Positions 49,190-61,480 of a stretch of 64,000 nt of DNA are shown here, piece after piece. The translations under genes were made by a program, and so were the position numbers. Positions within the stretch are counted from its first letter, which is position 1. Each line of letters begins with the position of its first letter. The DNA comes from Nematopogon swammerdamellus (Eukaryota > Arthropoda > Insecta > Lepidoptera > Adelidae), in the NCBI GenBank assembly GCA_946902875.1, contig OX336337.1:2294001-2358000 (forward strand), read 5' to 3'. The notes under the pieces are model-generated. The model saw only the letters and a list, made by a program, of their open reading frames with translations, ran no database searches and was not told the origin of the DNA.

Positions 49190-51160
49190 ATTTCATTACT
49201 CCTGTTAAAATTTCACCGAACCGGTTTCTTTGCTAAAGAATTTTATTTAGGTTACTAAGTAGGGCTGAACTTGAAACTTGGAGTAAGTTTCGAGTTCAAA
49301 CTCTTAAGCTGTCGGAATCTGGGACAGATAGGCAGACGGAGAGACACTTAATGAGTTTTATAATAGTCGCTGCCAGTTTTGTTGGATAAATAAAGGAACA
49401 AGAATAAAAGTAACCTTTACTTGCATTTGTAATAGAATTTAAAAACTTTTGCGATTAACGAACTCACTTTAAATTGCAGAAAAACAGTAAGAGAACTAAT
49501 GTTATTGATATATTTTAAGGGGGTTTCTTTTTAACCGACTCTTAAAAAAAAGATGGTTATAGTTCGACCCGTATGTATGTAATGTCGTTGGAATTGCACA
49601 ATATTCGTATATGTTAGTCTATGTGGGCTTCTAAACAGGTGTGCCAAATTTCATAAGCGTATGTATATTTGTATGTATGCACGTATGTTTGTCCACGAAT
49701 TTCTCGTAATCTAGATATAAAATTACTATAACTCTTAAGTATCTTCCAACTAAGGGAATAGTACAAGTTTGGTCAAAATCGGTTCAGTAGTTTTCAAGAT
49801 ATGGACTGTTAAGTGTGCACTGGAAAAACGCGTCGTCGGTTTAACGCCCAATTCTACGCAGAACTTGTTATGTGATATAATAACAAAAAAAAAAAACTGT
49901 TTTAAAAAACATTGAACCGACTTCAAAAAGCTACTACTTAGAACTTGAAAGTGTTTTATTTATGTTTATTCATATTCGGACCAGCCCACCAGACATATTA
50001 CACCGAGCTAAGGCCTATATTTTTCTGGAAGCTGCATTCGAATTGGTCCAGTAGCTTTTACGCATGCACAAACAGTCAAACAAATAGGCAAACAGTCCAA
50101 AAATTATCTCAATGCATTACTACTACATTATTGCTCATCGTTCGTCAAATATCTTCAATATACAGACACGCAAAATTTTACAACTTTATTTTTTATGATG
50201 ATTATGCTACTCTAAAATAAATAAGGACTGTTTGAATTTCGAATTCGAAAACAAAATGGTTGCTCTCTGTTGAAAAACAAAGGCCTCCCCCTCCCACGAA
50301 ATGTTTGAAATTCGAACGGAAAACTTACTCTCGGCAATCAAAGCGAAGAACTTGAAAAGGTAACTAACTACCTTTGGTAAAGGAAACACCAACGAAAGCC
50401 AGAAGCGAAACTCCATTAGAATTTTAATTATCTCATAGGAATATGGAAATGGGGTTATATCGAGCATGATTTTAATAATTAAGCCGAAGAGGCGACATCA
50501 CGTACTCTGCCCTCTATGTATGTCGTATACATATAAGGTCGTAACTGCCGAAATGCAATTTTCAGGAGCAATTTTCTGCCAATTACTATTGTTCTTATTT
50601 ATCAAAACTTCTCTAAATACCAACGTGTAGTCTATTAATTGTACATTTTTTTCTCATATACATTTCCTGAAAATCTAAGCTGATGATGGGAAAAATGCAC
50701 TTAAAACCTTTTAGTTTACTATTAAAAATGTATAATAAATGTTGCTAGATTTTCGATTCAAAGTAAAAAGTCCTAACTACAATAAATCACAGGTTTTACG
50801 TAAAAATTAAATTAAGAATTTATTCCAAAATGTAAAGTCCAAAGTCATCATTAATTTTGGTTTGCTCGGCGGATGTACGTACATTTATTCTAAGTACGAT
50901 TAATTGATTTTTGCATTAAAACACCAAGAATAAACGTCGTTAGTGTGTCATAAAAGACAAAACATGATACGATTTTATAAAATTTGCCACGACTATAAAG
51001 TCCTATGAAGATATGCCCCCCTTTTTCGTGTATTAGTACTATTGCAGCCCTTTTAGCTCGGATTAGGCAAACCTGAGTCACACTTATCTCCTTAGTTACA
51101 ACTTTGAGTCTAAGCAATATTTAGATACTTGAAGTTAACACAAAGGCACACAAAGCTAAA
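49189..51160. other. Unassigned sequence with one repeat
   Basis: 49515-49930 begins TTTTTAACCGACTCTTAAAA and ends AACCGACTTCAAAAAGCTAC, with AAAATCGGTTCAGTAGTTTT inside, and looks like a dispersed element. The rest is AT-rich and unassigned; frames at 50207-50467 and 50890-51117 are unrecognised. Confidence 0.35.
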
Positions 51161-51303
51161 AAGCCTTGTTCACGCGTAGACAGAGGGTTCCGTAGGCACT
51201 CCCTTCTTGCACGCAAGGCGAGTGTGTGCGCGATTGCTTCGTGCCCTGCGCAGGCGCCTCGGGCTCCGCATCACCTCACCCCTGCCAATCGCATAGGGCC
51301 GCT

Positions 51304-51386
51304 GTACCGTGTGGGGCCGGTACTTTAAAAGAATAGCCCCACTGCATCTTTCCCCATGCATGTCGTAAAAGGCGACTAAGGGATAT
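51304..51386 (-). repeat. P-repeat 3' end
   Basis: TACCGTGTGGGGCCGGTACT ... GTCGTAAAAGGCGACTAAGG. Confidence 0.85.
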
Positions 51387-51602
51387 GACTCCCTTCTTAT
51401 ATTACTGGGTGGTAGGGTTTAACCCGCCCGGGTTGGTACAACCGCTCTGAATGAAAGGTCGGTCGAAACGGCTATGTAAATAGTTTGTGTTTTCCGTCCA
51501 GTTCAGTGTAGTCGCAACGACCGAAGCGAAGCATACTGACGTGGCACCAAGTTCACCCGGTGTTATGGGCTGACTTCACGGATGTTGTCAAAAAAAAAAA
51601 AA
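51387..51602 (+). mobile_element. SINE-5S, 3' half
   Basis: ACTCCCTTCTTATATTACTG, GGGTTTAACCCGCCCGGGTT, GGCTATGTAAATAGTTTGTG ... CACGGATGTTGTC and an A run. The same P-repeat/SINE joint occurs at 20583 in the opposite order. Confidence 0.85.
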
Positions 51603-51954
51603 CCTAAGTATATGATAGTTAGATAAAAAGCCATACTTGGGTTTAATAAATAAGTTAACAGAATTCGCATAAAAGGATCTTAATTTATATAAGACCGTTA
51701 ACGTTAAAACGTTTTTAATGGGTCCATTTAGATTCGAAAGGTCTTTCATTAGGATTAACATCTCAATTTGGCGAGTGTCGGCTAAATGATTGGATTAATT
51801 TATTAATAGCTCAATTTATTCTGAAATACTGGAACAATAAATTCGATTCCAGTGACGTAGAAAGATGAAAAAAGGTTTGTCTAAGAATTGTTGAATTTGC
51901 GTTGTGTCAGCAGATTTATGAAAAACATCCTGTGATCTACATACATACATAGAT
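51603..51954. other. Unassigned AT-rich spacer
   Basis: Nothing recognised. Confidence 0.3.
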
Positions 51955-52107
51955 ACCACACGCTATATCCCGACAATTGGGGTAAGCAGAGTAATCGATA
52001 TTGTGCTGCAAGGACTCTTATAAATACAGCACAACACCGACCACCACTTCCAGCTAGCACTTGGACAAGATAACTATCACGCAGCAAGTATGCACGAAGA
52101 CCTACCT

Positions 52108-52298
52108 GTACCCTTATCACGAGATTTAAACTACACCGCGTACTACGATACGCCGTGTTCTCCGCATCATTTTGTATGGAGAAACGAAGTTCGCAAATCT
52201 ATCACTAGAGGCGTTGCTCCGTTTCTCCATACAAAATTATGCGGAGAACACGGCGTATTGTAGTACGCGGTGTAGGTTAAATCTCGTGACAAGGGTAC
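52108..52298. mobile_element. 191-bp fold-back insertion in P-repeat
   Basis: Arms 52108-52185 and 52220-52298 (GTACCCTTATCACGAGATTT, CTACACCGCGTACTACGATA, CACGGCG-type complements) with a 34-base loop. TA lies at each edge. Confidence 0.92.
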
Positions 52299-52377
52299 TG
52301 ATGCACGATTCGGCGGATGGCCCGCGCCAAGGTCAGAGGTGGCTAACCTGTCGCCCTTTAGCACGGCACCTCGTCCT

Positions 52378-52612
52378 TTTTTTTTTTTATGGAAACTGAC
52401 ACGGTTGGCTACATCACCTACAACGTCCGTGATGTCAGCCCATAACACCGGGTGAACTAGGTGCCATGTCAGTGCTTCCCCCTTTGATCGTGCCGGCTAC
52501 ACTGACCTGGTCGGAAAACACAAACTATTTACATAGCCGTTTAGACCGACGTTTCATTCAGTGCGGTGGTACCAACCCGGGCGGGTTAAACCCTACCACC
52601 AAGTAACTATCC
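52378..52612 (-). mobile_element. SINE-5S inserted in P-repeat
   Basis: T run, ATGGAAACTGACACGGTTGG ... CCTACCACCAAGTAACTA. TCCTT flanks both sides (52373 and 52610), a probable short duplication. Confidence 0.88.
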
Positions 52613-52708
52613 TTATCCCTTAGTCGCCTTTTACGACATGCACGGGGAGAGATGCAGTGGGTAGCCCCACTGAAGTTAAGTTCTTTTCAAGTACCGGGCC
52701 CCACACGG

Positions 52709-53189
52709 TACATCTTGTGATCTGTACCTAAATTTTATTGAAAGATGCACTATATCAAGTGAATATCAATTCATAAGTTCCAATGAAAATCTGGGTTAAC
52801 AAAGGGTTAAGTAGGGCGAATTTCGAAATCATGAAGAAGTTTAAAGGTAGGTTAATCTTTACAAACAATTCCTTCTGAATACCGAAATAAAAAAGGGGTG
52901 AATAGAAAGGGAATGCCGGGAACTTTGTTTTTGCGGCAACCCCCGGCCTGCGGTCGTACTAAGTTTGACCAAACTTTGGCAAACTTCTTACAGACGGATT
53001 CTGTGACCGCAGGCCAGAGGTCTGTCCGGGGTTGGTTTGGCGGAGCGACCGTCTGACGCAATGGGGGAGATGTTTTGTGCTAATGTGTTCTGAATAAGTT
53101 GTATATTGATTTATTACATTTTAACGACCGAATGGAAATATTGACATCATAACTAATTCTCACAGGAGCAAATGGGCTGACGTACGCCT
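52709..53189. other. Unassigned sequence
   Basis: GGCCTGCGGTC near 52945 and GACCGCAGGCC near 53004 form an 11-bp inverted pair. No gene. Confidence 0.3.
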
Positions 53190-53331
53190 TATATCTGTAT
53201 GTCTGTCTGTCCTACTGCTGTATATTTGGAACCGTAATAGCTAGCCGGTTGAAATTTTCACAAATTAATATTATGGCGGATATAATAGAAAATAAAGTAA
53301 AAAAATAAGGGCGTTCACCACACAAGAACAA
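53190..53331 (-). repeat. G-repeat variant fragment
   Basis: TGTATGTCTGTCTGTCC, GGAACCGTAATAGCTAGCCG and ATGGCGGATATAATAG. Confidence 0.7.
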
Positions 53332-53735
53332 AGCGGCGGGTGGCCGCGTGGTTTGGGCATCGGCTTCTCATGCGAGAGGTCCGCGGTTCGAATCCAGTCG
53401 GCGTGTATCAATGAGTTTTTTCTGACGAACAAATTTACGTGCATACCTACACCTGCTGCTTGACCGTTCGGAACCGATGTAAAACTGTAGGTTCCTTCCC
53501 TTGCCCCTTACTAGGTGGTAGGCTCAAATTGTAGCCGACTGGATTGATACCACCGTACTGGATGTAAGATGGCCGGATAGCAGCCTCGGCTGTGTTCTCC
53601 TCTAGTCCAGTATACCCAACAATCCAGGGAAGTCCCCGGTATGGCACCTACATTCTCGGAGGTGATATTGGCTGGTCGGAGCATGCGCTTTGTCCCCTCC
53701 GACTCAGACACCCATACCGGATTACATAAAAAAAA
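53332..53735 (+). mobile_element. SINE-T, full length
   Basis: AGCGGCGGGTGGCCGCGTGG (A box with one change), GCGGTTCGAATCCAGTCGGC (B box), TACCTACACCTGCTGCTTGA, CTTACTAGGTGGTAGGCTCA, tail CATACCGGATTACATAAAAA. Confidence 0.92.
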
Positions 53736-54800
53736 CATTCACAGAGCCTTCTTTGAGTCTGAACACTGAACATTATATTGTACCTATATTAGATTCCGGT
53801 ATATTACAAGTAAGCATATATAAATAAATATGTATATTAACGTGCATAACATTGCGCTGTAAAAATTATGATAATGTAGACTCTAAAAGAATAAATTTGA
53901 AGCCCCAGTTGGCGCGTCAACAGACTCCCCAACCCTTTCAACCCGTTCAATTCCTGGACGCGTCTAACCTCTAACTTGCGTGGAGGGCGGAATATGGCGG
54001 TAAGTTTGCGTGCAACACATCGCCACTTATATTCTCCGCCTCATTTCCCAAAATTATTTCTTCTCTCTCCTTCTCATATAACAAGAGTAGGAGGGGGAAA
54101 ACGTGGAAAGGTTCGGGGCCGAGCGAGGTTAACTCGCGCTGAGTCGGCGAATAACTTTTCTTAACGACTTGTTGTTGGTTTTACGAGTAGTAAGGTCGCA
54201 CCTCGTACGCGATTTTTACGGCGCGCGCGAGAAGCGAAAAATTAATGTCGTGTGAATTTCTACCGACGACTGGCCGGGCGCTATAACGACGTATCTCAGA
54301 GTTACGGCTATTCTCCGATCCATATGAACGATGATTTAAAAAGTGTGTTGTTAACGTTTCATATGCTGAATGATCTAAATGAGGAGGCAGTTCAATATTT
54401 TTAATAATAATCTACGTAAAATTAATGGGCTCGTTTATTAAGTCATCTTAATAAATTTACATGTGTAAGTTAAGTTAGACTAGTAAGCAAGTTAAAATAT
54501 CTTGTGAGGTTTACTAGTATTTTTTTTTATTATTTTCAAAATCGGTCATCTGTCTCTTGACACCTTGTATGAATAAAATAGCCTCGCTTGCTAAGTAATT
54601 ATAACATTTGTATTTCAAGTAGTTTCCTAAGAAAGTTTGCAAACTCTATAATTGCGCTTATTTATATTCGGTCCTCAGAATATTTCGAATGAATTGGCAA
54701 TTACCGCTTCTGTTCCGCTCGACTTTACAGAAAATAAGTAGGTACTACGCCATTCAAAAAGTAGTGAGAATGAGGTTAACTCGACTAGCTAGGTTATCCT
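53736..54800. other. Unassigned, partly GC-rich sequence
   Basis: 53900-54300 is richer in GC. GGAATATGGCG|GTAAGTTTGC at 53990-54010 would make a start codon next to a donor site, but no partner exon is visible. Confidence 0.3.
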
Positions 54801-55015
54801 GTGTCGCCTATATTTAAATGTGCTTGTACTTTGTTTCATCGAATTCGGATGATCGGTTTGAGAGTTATGGAGGAATATACATACTTACAGAAAATACTTT
54901 TTAAAATCGTCAATTTAGTTTTAGTATCATACATAGAGTCTACAAACACAGTATCTCATCATAACACAAAGTAACTTACTCCAAGACCATCCCATAAATA
55001 TTTATTATTAGTATT
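54801..55015 (+). repeat. R-repeat, 3' part
   Basis: CTAGGTTATCCTGTGTCG, TTTCATCGAATTCGGATGAT, GTCTACAAACACAGTATCTC, AAATATTTATTATTAGTATT. Confidence 0.75.
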
Positions 55016-57120
55016 GATGATACCATTTAATTTTTGAAAAATCCCTTAGTCTAGTTTCAAACTCGGAACAACTTCCTCAGAAATCAGTACCTTACAACAT
55101 AACCTGCCTTCTGAACTTTACTAACCCCGCAGTACTATTGAGAACTTCTGTAAATTAAGCAAAGGGAGTTCCATCCTATCCTAATAAACATTCGAAAACT
55201 TATATTTTCTTCGACAGATTTCTCGAACAGATTTCAAATTTCTCTCGCATTCGACATTTTCCCAATGCGGACAAAATCATTCGAGATGAAATTCGTAGCG
55301 GTATTCAAATGTTTATACAAATTGACCTTCCGTTCACTCCCACAACACAAACTTGCTCAATTACGACACCTATTAAAATTTGTGACTAGTCGATTTCTGG
55401 AGAAGCCTTTAGGCTGCGTGTGACGCTAGAAAAGGCGCGCGATAGAGCGATGGCGAATCGGTGAGAGAACGAAAGAGAAAGACGTACTTGATAATTTGGT
55501 CGTAAGTCTAAAGAGCAATGGCGAAATAATATTTGACTTTGTTTGTTAGCGTCTATAAACACGATATTAGTAAATCTGCTTGGAATAAGTTTCTTAGTTT
55601 TTAGCAATAAATTGCTTAGATTTATAAAAGCCACATAAAATATATTCTTATTATAAGAAGATTTATTGACTTCTAAATGAATGACCTATACTCAAACAAA
55701 GATTTATTTATATAAATATACTGTTGCACCTTAGAGTATCACAGATGTAGATCCAGTGCACCTTATCACAGATGTAGATACAGATGTCTTACCACCAGAA
55801 GCAAGCAACTAATATCACCACGAGAGAACGAGGCAAAAATAAATAATTCACCTAATTACTTATTACTAATACTTTACTTACTTATTATGTAATAAGTAAG
55901 TCGGGGTATTGAGAATAGACTGGACAGAATAAGAGACCCAGTCAAACATAACCTAAAAATGAAAACCATAACAATTTTATTTTTGTGACTTCGTTCGGCA
56001 AAAAAAAATATACACTAATTTTAAGAGACTTTAACAGAACCTAATCATATTTTTTTTATTTCTAGACGATGCCAAATAATGTCAGCTATTTTCATGTATG
56101 GGAGCGCCATTGCTCTTTTGTTGTTATTTCGGTGTTCTGAATAAAAAATTCCGTTTAATTGTAGTCAGTCACTCAGACGGCTTGTTAGTGTCCACTGCTG
56201 GCCAGGAGGACCTTGAATAAATTGATTATGATTTAAAGGCTTTACTCACGGTCAAGTTGGTTTGGAGTTGGTTTGCACGACGTTTTATTTTTATTTTTAC
56301 CACATTTTAAATTATTTGTATGACATATGCTATACCGTTGGAAAGGGCGTAAACTAGCAAACTTATTAAAAGAAAATGAAGCACTCAATTGCTGTTATTT
56401 TTTTTTTAATGAATTAAGAAATTAAGATTCTGTCACATTTTTACTCGTTCTCGGGACTTTGAGAGGTAATAAGGACTTTTTATGGTGTTAACTTCATCGA
56501 ATAATATTTTTCATAGAACAAGGATACATCGCAAAAATCAATCAATTTTATTTCGTGCTGATACAATCATTAACAAAAAAGTTTCAAGGCTTTAAAGCTG
56601 GGATTTTGGTAATTTTCAAAAATAAAGAAAAAAAAAATCGTTTCTCGATACCACGTGACATCTGACAAAACGTCAAAACGTTGCAAACGACCCCACTTAC
56701 CTACAAAAAAAATGTATCGGTCGATGTGCCGAACATCCTATATTGTAGAATGTCCGTCTAGCTGTATTTTAAGAAATGCTACTGTCAGCAAATCTGATTA
56801 AAGAATGAACTTAAGTGGCGGTACGAAATTGTCATCCCCCCATTAATTAGTCGGAACATGAGCAGCAGTCGCCCCGTTACTTAGCCAAGGGACACTTAAA
56901 TAATAGATGTAGGAAACGGAGTTTAACGAAGTTTCAACTGTCGAGGCTGCGGCAAGAGGAAGCGAAACTTCTGATTGATGTAATGAGAGAAGTGGAACTG
57001 TTACTTTTTCTTACTAAACTTTGCGAATTAAACATTATTTTACCTTCGATACATTCTCTACCCGTGTATGTCGTAAAAGGCGACTCATTTATTCGATTTG
57101 GCATTAATTTAGCTTATCTA
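55016..57120. other. Unassigned sequence
   Basis: Includes a LINE-A 3' trace (AGTCAGTCACTCAGACGGCT, GTGTCCACTGCTGGCC, 56163-56212) and a P-repeat trace (GTGTATGTCGTAAAAGGCGA, near 57062). No gene supported. Confidence 0.35.
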
Positions 57121-57196
57121 CCTGTGGAATGTCAATGAGCGTCGTTGGACACCTTATGGGTGGCCCGGTGCCAAACGTCGCGCTTTCTATAAAAAC
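57121..57196 (+). repeat. LINE-B 3' UTR fragment
   Basis: AATGTCAATGAGCGTCGTTG, GACACCTTATGGGTGGC, CGTCGCGCTTTCTATAAAAA. Confidence 0.75.
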
Positions 57197-57335
57197 CGGC
57201 CATGTGGGAGTCGGAGTCGTGTACCGAGGTTTCAGCACCACAAAAAAAATCATTAAAGAAATACATGTTTCTTGTATGGGAAACCCCTGAAATTTTAACT
57301 TTTTTTTTTATCTCTTTATTCACGTTCTTATAATA
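57197..57335 (+). repeat. G-repeat-like fragment
   Basis: AACCGGCCATGTGGGAGTCG, GTACCGAGGTTTC and CTTGTATGGGAAACCCC. Decayed. Confidence 0.55.
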
Positions 57336-57336
57336 T

Positions 57337-59080
57337 ACTAGCTGTTGCCCGCGGCTTCGCTCGCGTGAAATTCGTATTCCAAAGAAGAATGTAAGTAACT
57401 AAGGGCGAGGCCGAAGGCCGAGCTGCGTTCAGGTAATCGATAAACCTTCTCAAAGAAAGTAACTAACTAAGGGCGAGGCCGAAGGTCGAGCTGCTTTCAG
57501 GTAAATTATAAACCTTTCTCAAATAAAGGAAGTAAGTAAGGGCGAGGCCGAAGGCCGAGTTGCGTTCAGGAAGACGATAAACCTTCTGGAAGAAAGGAAG
57601 GAACTAAGTGCGAGGCCGAAGGCCGAGCTACGTTCAGGTAAACCAAAAACCCTCTTCCGCCTTCTGGCCTCGCCCTTAAAGACTTCCTTTCTTCGATATA
57701 ATATAATATCGTTTACTCAATCTATTTATTTCATAAAAATAAAAAAGTAATATTAATAACTAAAGAATTAAAACCTACCTAACAAACATTAAAATAACTA
57801 TCAAAACGGGCATTTTCAAATGTTCTTAGAGCACTTGCGGCATTACCCCGCTGGATGGTAAGGCTTACCCTTTGAATGCAGTACATAAGCTCTTGATGGC
57901 GGGACACCAGTTGCGTCAACCAGCAGAGGCCCAAGCCTCTTTTGGCTTCACTGCTCCTCGGACCGAGGGTTTCAACCGCAAACACAACAAATTCGAAATA
58001 TTGAATTATATTTCTATATTTGTTGCGTTTGAGGCTCTCCGCCACAGCCTCGGCCGCGCCAGCCGCTCTTGAAGATGTCCTAACGTGACTTGAAGCCAAT
58101 GTGAGAACACAAGTGGCGTCCCACATCCAAGAACTACCCTTAGTCCATGGCACTAAGGTGATAGCATCGGGCCTCTTGCCATCCAGCCGGGAATAACCGC
58201 GAGGTTCTAGGATATTTGCCGTCAGAAGCGTGGACTTTATAATAAAATTTTAATTAAATTAACTCAATCTTAATATTAATTAACTTTATTCAAGATGGTT
58301 TAGCTTCTTCCTGAACGCAGCTCGGCCTTCGGTCTCGCCCTTAGTTACTTGCTTTCTCCGAGATGGTTTATCATTTGTTAGTACGTAGCTCGGCCTTCGG
58401 CCTCGCCTTAGTTACTTACTTTCTTCAAAAATGTTTACCTTCTTCCTGAACGCAGCTCGGCCTACGGCCTCGCCCTTAGTTGCTTGCTTTCTTCGAGATC
58501 GTTTAGCTTCTTCCTGAACGCAGCTCGGCCTTCGGCCTCGCCCTTAGTTACTTGCTTTCTTCGAGATGGTTTTTCAATTATCAGAACGTAGCTCGGCCTT
58601 CGGCCTCGCCTTAGTTACTTACTTTCTTCAAGATGCTTTAGCTTCTTGCTGGACGCAGCTCGTCCTTCGGCCTTGCCCTTCGTTACTTGTTTCTTCCAGA
58701 TGGTTTTTCAATTATTCGAACGCAGCTCGCCCTTCGGCCTCGCCTTAGTTACTTACTTTCTTCAAGATGGTTTAGCTTCTTCCTGAACGCAGCTCGGCCT
58801 GCGGCCTCGCCCCTATTTACTTACTTTCTTCGAGAAGGTTTATGGTATTCCAGAACAGAGCTCGGCCTTCGGCCTCGTCCTTAGTTACTTACTTTCTTCA
58901 AGAATGTTTTTCTTCTTGCTGAACTCAGCTCCGCCTTCCGCCTCGCCCTTAGTTACTTTCATCGAGAAAGAATATCGTTTACGTGAGCGCAGATCCGCCT
59001 TCGGGCCCGCCTTTAGTTACTTACTTTCTTTTTTTGAAATACGAATTTCACGCGAGCGAAGCCGCGGGCAACAGATATAT
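57337..59080. mobile_element. Fold-back element with captured retrotransposon frame (copy 2)
   Basis: Ends GTTGCCCGCGGCTTCGCTCG and CGAGCGAAGCCGCGGGCAAC are inverted copies. Four or five plus units (57400-57660) and about ten minus units (58310-59020) of the GGCGAGGCCGAAGGCCGAGC repeat flank the minus-strand frame at 57779-58235. It is longer than copy 1 because the right array has more units, which is what unequal exchange or slippage within an array would give. Confidence 0.75.
57779..58235 (-). CDS. Retrotransposon C-terminal domain inside fold-back element, open
   Basis: Minus strand: KSTLLTANILEPRGYSRLDG, KRPDAITLVPWTKGSSWMWD, ATCVLTLASSHVRTS, AESLKRNKYRNIIQYFEF, VVFAVETLGP, YCIQRVSLTIQRGNAAS, LRTFENARFDSYFNVC then a stop. 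It keeps the RPD...WDATC and K.NKY landmarks of the 6.8-kb frame, while the C-terminal 15 residues differ from that frame and are shared with copy 1, as expected for one captured fragment. A methionine start exists at 58153, but the frame is open to at least 58230. Whether it is expressed is unknown; it lacks a polymerase domain. Compared with copy 1 the frame is not broken. Confidence 0.6.
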
Positions 59081-59081
59081 A

Positions 59082-59808
59082 AATTTTATTGCACAGATGA
59101 CAGCGACATAACTTCGACTTTCAATTATATTTTTTTATTTATCAAACAATTTGTCACCAGCCAGCTCACGTCGGGATGACAGTTCTCCGTTGTCAACATG
59201 ACATTTAAAATTGTTTTTTACCTCTACTTTGGATTACGTGATTTGATATACACTGTCACTATAAAAAGTTTCGTCAAATTCCGTTCAGTGGTTTTTGCGA
59301 GATGAGCGTACAAATAGACATTTTTGCATTTACGATTTTATTATATGTATAGAAAGAATAGATATGTATAGACTATTGTGTTCAAGTTATAAAAAAGAAG
59401 AACTGTCATTTTCGTTGTATCTACTTGTTTTTAAATTTCTAATGAATATTTTATTCAAATTGTATTTGCTGCCAGTTCTCAAGATATAATTATGTACTTT
59501 GGACTACGTGATTTTAAACGCGCAATAATGTTTTTATTTGTTTAATTTTTTTTTATTTTTGTAATTTTTTTTTACGTATTATGTTAACCCGGCATATAAA
59601 CTGCCACTATACAAAGTTTCGTCTAATTCCGTTCAGTGGATTTTGCGTGATGCGCGTACAGACAAACAAACAAACAAACAAAAATTTTAAAAACTGTTCT
59701 AATATGTTCAGTATCTCATTTTAAGCCACCCTGGTTAGTTTTTTTGCGAATACATTCAATGTACAGACTTTCTTACCTTTACGATTTTATTATATGTATA
59801 GATTACAT
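59082..59808. repeat. Repeat flank shared with 4180-5072
   Basis: Same order as the flank of copy 1 (TTTATTGCACAGATGACAGC ... GTTCAAGTTATAAAAAAGAA ... ACAAACAAACAAAC ... TTATTATATGTATAGATT). About 90 bases are missing near 59240 compared with copy 1. Confidence 0.75.
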
Positions 59809-59935
59809 TAATTTTACATAAATTTTACAAAAAGTAATAAAAATACACAAAATTAATATAATGAAAATAAAAACGGTAATTTCCGCCGGCGGCGGGAGGC
59901 AGGCCTCCAAGCACACCGGCGGGTGCAGGCCGTGG
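59809..59935. repeat. Second copy of the repeat at 355-520
   Basis: AAAGTAATAAAAATACACAA ... GGCGGGAGGCAGGCCTCC ... GCGGGTGCAGGCCG. More GC-rich than the first copy. Confidence 0.6.
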
Positions 59936-59936
59936 C

Positions 59937-60035
59937 TACGGAGCTCTCCGAGACGACGCGAGGCAAGCTACGAGCGATAGGTGGTGGTACTAGACACGTA
60001 GGCCACCACCACCCCCATCTCGGAGAGCTCCGTAT
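59937..60035. repeat. Hairpin, 17-bp arms
   Basis: TACGGAGCTCTCCGAGA at 59938 and TCTCGGAGAGCTCCGTA at 60019, with an inner GGTGGTGG/CCACCACC pair. Confidence 0.75.
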
Positions 60036-60139
60036 CCGCCGGGCTGCACGGCGATGTCGTCGCGCAGCTCTTTCACATATCTCGTTCTTCGTGCGCGCAT
60101 CGCCTCAAATTTGCACTGCCCCACCGGTAGCGGGGGCAC
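60036..60139. other. GC-rich spacer
   Basis: Nothing recognised. Confidence 0.3.
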
Positions 60140-60320
60140 TAGACACTATTTTTTATTATTATTATTTGTTGTTATATCCGCCATAATAAAACATATTCTG
60201 TGAAAATTTCAACTCGCTACCTATTACGGTTCCAAAGATACAGCAGTAGGACAGACAGACAGACAGACGGCGTAGGCTTAGAAATAGGCTGCCGTACGGG
60301 ATACGGAAACCTAAAAAAAG
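60140..60320 (+). repeat. G-repeat, 3' half
   Basis: ATTTGTTGTTATATCCGCCA, CAACTCGCTACCTATTACGG, GACA run, ACGGGATACGGAAACCTAAA. Confidence 0.8.
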
Positions 60321-60344
60321 ATGAATGAGCAATCAAACGCAATA

Positions 60345-60455
60345 CATACACCACTTGGCAGGCCAGCATTGCATTCGTAACCCCCGCATACGGCCGAATA
60401 TCCATGGGCGTCGATAGACACCTTATGGGTGGCTCGGCGCCACATGTCGAACTAT
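60345..60455 (+). repeat. LINE-B 3' end
   Basis: TTGGCAGGCCAGCATTGCAT, AACCCCCGCATACGGCCGAA, TAGACACCTTATGGGTGGCT, GGCGCCACATGTCG. Confidence 0.75.
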
Positions 60456-61195
60456 CAATAGGTAAATAAAATGTCAATATTTTCGGTTAAACGTTACTAT
60501 CAAAGTGCACTTACTTACCATTGTGGACGTTTCGTCTGATAAAATTGCAAGACAAAATTTTACGAATAACAATAAATTCATGTCAATTTAGCAATTTATT
60601 CCAAAGGATCCTCATTATTATGCGTGTATTTTCCCCATAAACTCGAAAACGCCTCGCATTTCTATTTAGTTATCACACCCTGAGTCACCCCATCGCATCT
60701 ACATAATGACCCCACACGACATTAGGCACGCGATCTCTTCAACAAGTTGTATGAATGGAAATAAAATAAAATAAAGGAAGTAAACCCTGGAACGCTCTAT
60801 CTTCCCATAAATATTGCCGCACAAGTACAGTCTCGGGTCTTTCTAACATTTAACATCTGTTAACAAACATCTAACAGGTACATGACTGTCTTTTTAGGCA
60901 TCCGTACCCCGTACGGATTTCCAGGGTCCTGATGATAGAGCCGGAAGGAAGCCATAGGATTATAGATGATATATACGGATATTATATAATATATATTATA
61001 TTTTTATTTTGATATTTATTAATTTATTACTTTAGTTAGACATAATGTCAAGCTTATCTTTTTTTCTGTCTAAATTTTAGTTTACATTTTGTTAAGCTGC
61101 TTGTGCTTTTGAAAAATAATAAAAAATATATAAATGCAATACGAGTACTTTTTTTTATTTTGTTGAGTTCATTTTCAATGTACCTACCTCGAAGG
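60456..61195. other. Unassigned sequence with LINE trace
   Basis: AACCCTGGAACGCTCTATCT and CACAAGTACAGTCTCGGGTC near 60783-60841 look like a decayed WNAL..FP..Y.L tail of a LINE. AT-rich otherwise. Confidence 0.35.
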
Positions 61196-61480
61196 TCGTG
61201 TAATGCACGAGATCTGTGAATTTTCTGTATGTATGTAAGTATGTTCCTCCATAACTCTTAAACCGATCATCCGAATTCGATGAAACTTAATACAAGCACA
61301 TTCAACTATGCGGGACACAGGATAGGATAAATAATTTTTTTTCCGGCTAACGATGCGGCTCTCATACAAACCGGATTGTTCCGCGCTCCGAAATAAAGGT
61401 GCGGTAGCGACCTTACTTACTTTCTTCCTTTTATTTTAAATACGAATTTCACGCGAGCGAAGCCGCGGGCAAAAGCTCGT
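61196..61480 (-). repeat. R-repeat, near full length
   Basis: GTATGTTCCTCCATAACTCT, AACCGATCATCCGAATTCGA, ATGCGGCTCTCATACAAACC, ACGAATTTCACGCGAGCGAA. Confidence 0.8.

Larger units (their letters stand above)
51955..52708 (+). repeat. P-repeat interrupted by a hairpin and a SINE-5S
   Basis: P-repeat parts: 51955-52107 (CACACGCTATATCCCGACAA ... GAAGACCTACCTG), 52299-52377 (GATGCACGATTCGGCGGATG ... CTTTAGCACGGCACCTCG) and 52613-52708 (CTTATCCCTTAGTCGCC ... CGGGCCCCACACGGTA). The order is intact if the two insertions are removed. Confidence 0.85.

Noticed and set aside
52852..53061. 69-codon minus-strand frame with W and P residues
   Set aside because: Not similar to anything recognised; overlaps a small inverted pair at 52945-53014.
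55386..55634. 82-codon minus-strand frame (AFINLSNLLLKTKK...)
   Set aside because: No family recognised, no splice sites and no compositional change. Left unassigned.
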